From Lachnospiraceae bacterium (lineage in GTDB: Bacteria; Bacillota; Clostridia; Lachnospirales; Lachnospiraceae): a DNA stretch of 46,106 nucleotides. A program made the translations under genes and the position numbers. The stretch spans positions 1-46,106 of the forward strand of contig JAGHER010000054.1 of the NCBI GenBank assembly GCA_017889125.1, written 5' to 3'. Shown here one piece after another: positions 37,810-46,106 of the stretch. Below the pieces are notes generated by a model. The model was not told where the DNA came from and searched no databases. It saw nothing but the letters and a program-made list of their open reading frames with translations. The stretch's first letter is position 1. The number at the start of each line of letters is the position of its first letter.

Positions 37810-38334
37810 TTGGAGGAATTTTTAAGAATTATCGGCTTCGACTGGCAGCTGATTCATGACGCGGTGCTGATGGGAATCAATATTTTCATCCTGTTCTTTT
37901 TCCTGTCTTATTTTCTCTTTAATCCCGTGCAGGATTTCCTGGAGAAAAGACGGCAGAGAATCGCGGGACAGCTGGCTGAGGCGGCGGATAACCAGAAGGC
38001 GGCCAAAGCGCTTAAGGAAGAGTACGAGAACCGCTTGAAGGAGATCCAGACGGAGGCCGACGGAATCCTGGCGGATGCCAGGAGGAAGGCGAAGATTAAG
38101 GAGGCGGACATTCTGGCGGAGGCCAGAAACGAGGCAGCCAGAATCGTGGAGCGGGCAAACCGCCAGGCAGAGTTAGAGCGCCAGAAGGCCCGGGATGAGA
38201 TGAAGCGGGAGATGATCTCCGTTGCCTCTCTGATGGCCGGAAAGCTGGTGACGGCTTCCATCGATCCGGCTATGCAGGACCGTCTGTTTGACGAGACGCT
38301 GAAGGAAATAGGTGAGAATACATGGCTACAGTGA
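37810..38334 (+). CDS. atpF: F0F1 ATP synthase subunit b (likely TTG start)
   Basis: TM then long charged helix; SD AAGGAGGGA before TTG 37810 (ORF track opens at 37780). Confidence 0.9.
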   Translation: MEEFLRIIGFDWQLIHDAVLMGINIFILFFFLSYFLFNPVQDFLEKRRQRIAGQLAEAADNQKAAKALKEEYENRLKEIQTEADGILADARRKAKIKEADILAEARNEAARIVERANRQAELERQKARDEMKREMISVASLMAGKLVTASIDPAMQDRLFDETLKEIGENTWLQ

Positions 38335-38867
38335 CCAAGGTATATGGGGATGCCCTGATGGCGGCGGCTTTGGAGGGAAATGAGACGGACCGCCTTTACG
38401 AAGAGGCCCGGGCCTTGCAGGAGATCTGGCGGGAGAACCCGGAGCTGTCTGCGTTTCTGGAGAATCCCAATGTGGCCGACGGAGAAAAGCTGTCGGTGTT
38501 AAAGGCGGTTTTTGCTGAGCGGGTTTCTCCGGATATGATGGGATTTCTCATTACCGTCCAGGAGAAGGGACGGCAGAAGGAAATTCCGCAGATCCTGGAT
38601 GCCTTTATCCATCAGGTCATGGAATATAAGAAAATCGGAACCGCATGGGTGACCAGCGCTGTCAGCCTGACTGAAGAGCAGAAGGCTCAGGTTCGGGATA
38701 AGCTTTTAGCGACCACATCCTATGTGGAATTTGAGATGCATTTTGCCGTAGATCCCTCGCTGATTGGCGGCATGGTGCTCCGCATCGGAGACCGGGTGGT
38801 GGATTCCAGTATCCGGACCCGGTTACACCGGCTGGAGAAGGAGCTTTTGGGCCTCCAGCTTGATTAA
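38322..38867 (+). CDS. atpH: F0F1 ATP synthase subunit delta
   Basis: YGDALMAAALE...MMGFLITVQEKGRQKEIPQILDAF...LIGGMVLRIGDRVVDSSIRTRL. Confidence 0.93.
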   Translation: MATVTKVYGDALMAAALEGNETDRLYEEARALQEIWRENPELSAFLENPNVADGEKLSVLKAVFAERVSPDMMGFLITVQEKGRQKEIPQILDAFIHQVMEYKKIGTAWVTSAVSLTEEQKAQVRDKLLATTSYVEFEMHFAVDPSLIGGMVLRIGDRVVDSSIRTRLHRLEKELLGLQLD

Positions 38868-40397
<1,530 letters not shown>

Positions 40398-40412
40398 AAA
40401 GCAGGTGAAGCA

Positions 40413-41273
40413 ATGGCGTCCATGAGAGATATTAAGCGGAGGCGTGCCAGCATTCAGAGCACGGAGCAGATTACCAAGGCCATGAAGCTGGTTTCTACAG
40501 TAAAGCTGCAGAAATCCAGGGAGAGGGCTGAGGAGTCCGCACCCTACTTTGATCTGATGTATGACACCATCCGCTCCATACTGCGCAGGTCCGGGAAGCT
40601 GGACCATAAATACCTGAAGACCGGCGCTTCAAATAAGAAGGCGGTGGTGGTCATCACCTCCAACAGAGGGTTGGCCGGCGGCTATAATAACAATATTGTC
40701 CGGCTGGTTTCCCAGAGCGAGGCCCTTCCGGCGGCAGATACCTATGTGTATGCCATTGGCCGCAAGGGAAAGGACGGGCTGGTGCGAAAGGGATATACCA
40801 TCAAGGCAGATTATTCGGAGGTCATTAACCAGCCCATGTACCGGGATGCTTCCGATATCACCTATGAGCTTCTGGATGCATTTTCCCGGGGAAAGATCGG
40901 GGAAATCTATCTGGCCTACACCTTTTTTAAGAATACGGTGGTTCATGTGCCGAAGCTGGTAAAGCTTCTGCCCCTGGATGCGTCAGACCCGGAAAATGAC
41001 TTAAGCCACGATGAGCTGATGATGAATTATGAGCCCAATGAGGACGAGGTATTGAGCGCAATCATACCGAAATATATGAGCAGCCTGATTTACGGAGGGC
41101 TTTTGCAGGCGGCAGCCAGCGAAAACGGCGCCCGCATGACGGCCATGGACTCCGCCACCAGCAATGCGGAGGAGATGATCGAGGAGCTGAGTCTCCAGTA
41201 CAATCAGGCCCGTCAGTCTTCCATCACCCAGGAGCTGACGGAGATTATCGCCGGAGCCAACGCCATCGGCTGA
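40413..41273 (+). CDS. atpG: F0F1 ATP synthase subunit gamma
   Basis: MASMRDIKRRRASIQSTEQITKAMKLVSTVKLQKS; MDSATSNAEEMIEELSLQYNQARQSSITQELTEIIAGANA. Confidence 0.97.
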   Translation: MASMRDIKRRRASIQSTEQITKAMKLVSTVKLQKSRERAEESAPYFDLMYDTIRSILRRSGKLDHKYLKTGASNKKAVVVITSNRGLAGGYNNNIVRLVSQSEALPAADTYVYAIGRKGKDGLVRKGYTIKADYSEVINQPMYRDASDITYELLDAFSRGKIGEIYLAYTFFKNTVVHVPKLVKLLPLDASDPENDLSHDELMMNYEPNEDEVLSAIIPKYMSSLIYGGLLQAAASENGARMTAMDSATSNAEEMIEELSLQYNQARQSSITQELTEIIAGANAIG

Positions 41274-41292
41274 TGGTATGGACGGCGCATAA

Positions 41293-42702
<1,410 letters not shown>

Positions 42703-42713
42703 GAGGAGTGTCT

Positions 42714-43112
42714 ATGGCAGAGCTCTTTACGCTGCAGATTATTACGCCGGACAGGATCTTTTACGATCAGCCGGTGGAGATGGTGGAGCTGACCACCACA
42801 GAGGGGCAGATGGGCATTTACGCCAGGCATATTCCGCTGACGGCGGTAGTTTCCCCGGGAATCCTGACTATTCACCAGGAGGATGGCCCTAGGGAGGCTG
42901 CCCTCATGTCCGGCTTTATCCAGGTCCTTCCGGAGAAGGTGACCATCTTAGCGGAGGTGGCTGAGTGGCCGGAGGACATTGACGAAAACCGGGCAAAGGA
43001 GGCCAAGGCAAGGGCGGAGCGGCGGCTGAAGTCCGGAAGCCCGGAGGTGGATATGGCCCGGGCGGAGATGGCTTTGAAGCGGGCGATTGTGCGGTTGGAG
43101 GTTTCGAAATAG
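42714..43112 (+). CDS. atpC: F0F1 ATP synthase subunit epsilon
   Basis: LFTLQIITPDRIFYDQPVEMVELTTTEGQMGIYARHIPLTAVVSPG. Confidence 0.95.
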   Translation: MAELFTLQIITPDRIFYDQPVEMVELTTTEGQMGIYARHIPLTAVVSPGILTIHQEDGPREAALMSGFIQVLPEKVTILAEVAEWPEDIDENRAKEAKARAERRLKSGSPEVDMARAEMALKRAIVRLEVSK

Positions 43113-43122
43113 GATTTTGTTT

Positions 43123-43345
43123 GGAATTGCAGGCGCGAGCAGTTTGGCATTGGAATGACAGTGCATGAATGGCCGTGCAGGAAGACTGTTACAGCGCCGT
43201 AGGTCTGGCGGCAGAGAGGACGGCCTGGAATGGCAGTCGCGTGCGCGAGCAGCCTGGACAGGGAAATTCAGCACAGAAAATCTGGCCCAGGAGAGCCTGG
43301 AAGGCGGTACAGCGCCGCAGGTCTGGCGGCAGAGAAAGCAGGGAT
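43123..43345 (+). repeat. Imperfect tandem duplication, unit about 104-118 bp
   Basis: TACAGCGCCGyAGGTCTGGCGGCAGAGA at 43190 and 43308; GCGCGAGCAG at 43133 and 43243; GGAATkGCAG at 43123 and 43227. Confidence 0.7.
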
Positions 43346-43351
43346 GAGGAT

Positions 43352-44203
43352 ATGGATTTTCGTTATGAGGTTGTTATGCCCAATGAAGGCCTGCCCTTCC
43401 GCATGTTTATCTTTGAGGGAAAGGACGGGAATTATAAGGTAACCAAGCACTGGCACCAGTCGGTGGAGCTTTTCCTGGTTCTGGAGGGGACCATCGGCTT
43501 TTACATTAATTCCCGGTATTTTTCCCTGGGAGAGCAGGAGTTTGTGATCGTCAATGCCAATGAGATCCACTCCATAGACTGTCCCGATCCCAACCTGACT
43601 ATCGTCCTGCAGATCCCGGCGGAGGCCTTCGAGGATTACAAGGAGGAAGCGCCCTACATTAACTTTGGCCGGGGCACGGAAGGCGCCCGGGCCCGGCTGG
43701 TGGAGCTGGTTACCGACATGTTCCAGGCATATGAAGGGAAAAATTACGGCTACCTTCTGCGGGTGAAAGGCGAATTTTACCAGCTTTTGTACCTGATGGT
43801 GACGGAATTTAAGGAAGAGAAGCTGGACGCGGAGGTAGTGCGGCAGCGAAAGCAGTTGGATAAGCTGTCCCAGGTGACGGACTTTATGAAGACCTACTAC
43901 CGGGAGGATATCCGGCTGGAGCAGGTGGCCAGCCGGTTTGGCTTTTCGCCCACGTATCTCTCCAGAATCTTTCAGAAATATGCCCAGGTGAACTACCGCA
44001 CCTACCTGATTGACCTGCGGGTAAAGTATGCGGTGCGGGAGTTGATCAACACCGACCGGGAGATCGGGGAGATTGCCCTGGACCATGGGTTCCCTGACGG
44101 GAGGGCCTTTGCCAAGGCCTTTAAGAAGCGGTATGGGTGTTTGCCAAGTGAGTATCGGAAGAATTTGGCGGGGCAGAGTGGGGCGATGGCTGGTCATGAT
44201 TGA
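43352..44203 (+). CDS. AraC family transcriptional regulator with cupin N-terminus
   Basis: KHWHQSVELFLVLEGTIGFYINS; YYREDIRLEQVASRFGFSPTYLSRIFQKYAQVNYRTYLIDLRVKYA; AFKKRYGCLPSEYR. Confidence 0.92.
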   Translation: MDFRYEVVMPNEGLPFRMFIFEGKDGNYKVTKHWHQSVELFLVLEGTIGFYINSRYFSLGEQEFVIVNANEIHSIDCPDPNLTIVLQIPAEAFEDYKEEAPYINFGRGTEGARARLVELVTDMFQAYEGKNYGYLLRVKGEFYQLLYLMVTEFKEEKLDAEVVRQRKQLDKLSQVTDFMKTYYREDIRLEQVASRFGFSPTYLSRIFQKYAQVNYRTYLIDLRVKYAVRELINTDREIGEIALDHGFPDGRAFAKAFKKRYGCLPSEYRKNLAGQSGAMAGHD

Positions 44204-44226
44204 GAAAAATGAAAAAGTGCAAGAAA

Positions 44227-44263
44227 GTGCTGTTAATCCGACAATTAACAGCACGTTTTTTTT
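44227..44263 (+). terminator. Intrinsic terminator after araC-like gene
   Basis: GTGCTGTTAATccgacaATTAACAGCAC + GTTTTTTTT. Confidence 0.92.
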
Positions 44264-44295
44264 GCCCATTTATACTATAATCACAAGTAGAAAAA

Positions 44296-44324
44296 TTGAA
44301 ACGGTGCAGAGGGCATGGTATAAT
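44296..44324 (+). promoter_or_regulatory. Promoter for xylB
   Basis: TTGAAA - 17 nt - TATAAT. Confidence 0.65.
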
Positions 44325-44394
44325 GACTGCAAAGCGGTCATTGTACCAGCGCCGGTTTCGGCAGGATATGTGATTTGGACAGGAGGAAGCGGAA

Positions 44395-45918
44395 ATGAAC
44401 TATTTAATCGGAATTGATGTGGGAACATCGGCGACGAAGACGGTGCTTTTCGATGAGACGGGAAAGGTGGTAGCTTCGGCGTCGCGGGAGTATCCCATGT
44501 ACCAGCCGCAGAATGGCTGGGCAGAGCAGAGGCCGGAGGACTGGCGGGATGCGGTTCTGGAAACTCTGGCTAAGGTTAAGGCTGAGTCTGGGGCGGACAG
44601 CGCAGACATTAAGGGAATCGGCATCTCCGGCCAGATGCACGGCCTGGTTATGCTGGATGAGGAGGGGCAGGTGATCCGGCCGTCCATCATCTGGTGCGAC
44701 CAGCGGACAGGGGCAGAGGTGGAGGACATGCTTTCCATCATGCCGAAGGAGAAGTGGATTGCCATTACGGCGAACCCGCCTCTTACCGGATGGACGGCGG
44801 CAAAGATTCTCTGGGTACGGAAGAATGAGCCGGATAATTACGCCAGATGCCGTCATATCCTTTTGCCGAAGGATTACATCCGCTATGTGCTTACGGGCGT
44901 GTTTGCTACGGAGGTGTCTGATGCCAGCGGCATGCAGCTTCTGGATGTGCCGGGGCGGTGCTGGTCAAAGGAAGTGTTAGAGAAGCTTTCCATTCCGGAG
45001 GAATGGCTGGGGACGGTGTATGAGTCCTGCCAGGTGACGGGCCATCTTCTGCCGGAGATTGCCGAGGCGACAGGCCTTTCTGTGGAGACAGCCGTGGTGG
45101 GCGGCGCCGGGGACAATGCGGCTGCTGCTGTGGGCACCGGCGTGGTGAAGGATGGAACGGCATTTACCACCATCGGCACTTCCGGCGTGGTATTTGCCCA
45201 CAGCAGCCAGGTGACCATCGACCCCAAGGGCCGGGTACATACCTGCTGCTGTGCGGTGCCGGGAGCCTGGCATGTGATGGGCGTGACCCAGGGAGCCGGA
45301 CTTTCTCTGAAGTGGTTCCGGGATCAGTTCTGCCAGGATTACGTGGCAGAAGCAGAGAAGCTGGGCGTGGATTCTTATGATTTAATCAATCAGGATGTGG
45401 CAAAGATTCCTGCGGGAAGCGAGCGTTTGATTTATCTGCCCTACCTGATGGGCGAGCGGACGCCTCATCTGGATCCGGACTGCCGGGGCGTGTTCTTCGG
45501 CCTTTCGGCTATGCATACCAAGGCCCACCTGCTGCGGGCAGTTATGGAAGGTGTTTCCTATTCTCTGGCGGACTGCAATGACATCCTGGAGGAGATGGGC
45601 GTAAAGGTAGACCAGATGATGGCCTGCGGCGGCGGCGGAAAGAGCCCCATCTGGCGGCAGATGCTGGCGGATCTTTACGGCTGCCCGGTAAAGACAGTGG
45701 AGCAGTCAGAAGGGCCGGCTCTGGGCGTGGCTATTCTGGCCGGTGTGGGCTGCGGCATTTATGAGAGCGTGGAGGCGGCCTGCGAGGCGCTGATTTCCCC
45801 GGATAAGGTGACCGGGCCGAAGGATGATGAGGCAGAGACTTACAGCAAATATCATGCATTGTATAAGAAGCTGTATGGGGATTTGAAGGAGCGGTATAAG
45901 GAGCTTGCAGGGCTGTAA
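44395..45918 (+). CDS. xylB: Xylulokinase (FGGY family)
   Basis: MNYLIGIDVGTSATKTVLFDETG; GIGISGQMHGLVMLD; PSIIWCDQRT; MACGGGGKSPIWRQMLADLYGCPVKT. Confidence 0.93.
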   Translation: MNYLIGIDVGTSATKTVLFDETGKVVASASREYPMYQPQNGWAEQRPEDWRDAVLETLAKVKAESGADSADIKGIGISGQMHGLVMLDEEGQVIRPSIIWCDQRTGAEVEDMLSIMPKEKWIAITANPPLTGWTAAKILWVRKNEPDNYARCRHILLPKDYIRYVLTGVFATEVSDASGMQLLDVPGRCWSKEVLEKLSIPEEWLGTVYESCQVTGHLLPEIAEATGLSVETAVVGGAGDNAAAAVGTGVVKDGTAFTTIGTSGVVFAHSSQVTIDPKGRVHTCCCAVPGAWHVMGVTQGAGLSLKWFRDQFCQDYVAEAEKLGVDSYDLINQDVAKIPAGSERLIYLPYLMGERTPHLDPDCRGVFFGLSAMHTKAHLLRAVMEGVSYSLADCNDILEEMGVKVDQMMACGGGGKSPIWRQMLADLYGCPVKTVEQSEGPALGVAILAGVGCGIYESVEAACEALISPDKVTGPKDDEAETYSKYHALYKKLYGDLKERYKELAGL

Positions 45919-45997
45919 ATTTGCGGATTTCTGCATTTCTGCGGGCGGAACATGTGCCTGCAGAACAAAAATAAAAACATAGATAGGAGGCATTGAC

Positions 45998-46106
45998 ATG
46001 GAGATCAAACGAGTGACGGACCCGGCGTTCCGGGTGTACGGTAAGGTAGTGGATGGCTACGACTGCGGCCCTCTTCTGGAGGCCATGGAGAAGACACCCC
46101 TTCCGG
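45998..46106 (+). CDS. DUF4867-like protein, N-terminal fragment (runs off window)
   Basis: SD AGGAGG; MEIKRVTDPAFRVYGKVVDGYDCGPLLEAMEKTPLP. Confidence 0.6.
   Translation, partial: MEIKRVTDPAFRVYGKVVDGYDCGPLLEAMEKTPLP

Overview
The window is a chromosomal segment from a low-GC-phylum, spore-forming anaerobe. Gene content and order suggest a Lachnospiraceae-like Clostridia, but this is inferred and no search was run. From left to right it holds: (1) a decayed holin-like type I toxin remnant and a hairpin-rich leader; (2) a surface-polysaccharide O-acylation cluster (SGNH hydrolase, DUF4358-like lipoprotein, MBOAT, DHHW); (3) a mazG-HU-S4-yabP-yabQ-divIC-spoIIE-tilS-hpt-ftsH sporulation/division block; (4) GH13 enzymes, tRNA-Tyr, PHP phosphatase, cytidylate-kinase-like protein, MarR plus a two-gene ABC exporter, an amylosucrase-like GH13, LacI and an orphan EIIA; (5) a three-tRNA cluster divergent from an Lsa-like ABC-F gene; (6) a 1741-aa SpaA-like surface protein next to a class B sortase; (7) a complete F-type ATP synthase operon with Na+-type c-subunit residues; (8) an AraC regulator, xylulokinase and the start of a DUF4867-like gene. 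The most unusual signals are the region around spoIIE/tilS (a long hairpin covering the spoIIE ribosome-binding site, a SpoIIE lacking its membrane domain, a 158-nt yabQ/divIC overlap, and TilS carrying three separate tandem-repeat insertions), the promoter-hairpin-terminator leader upstream of the acylation cluster, and the sortase B/giant protein pair with no recognisable sorting signal. No CRISPR array, intact transposon or obvious defence system was seen.
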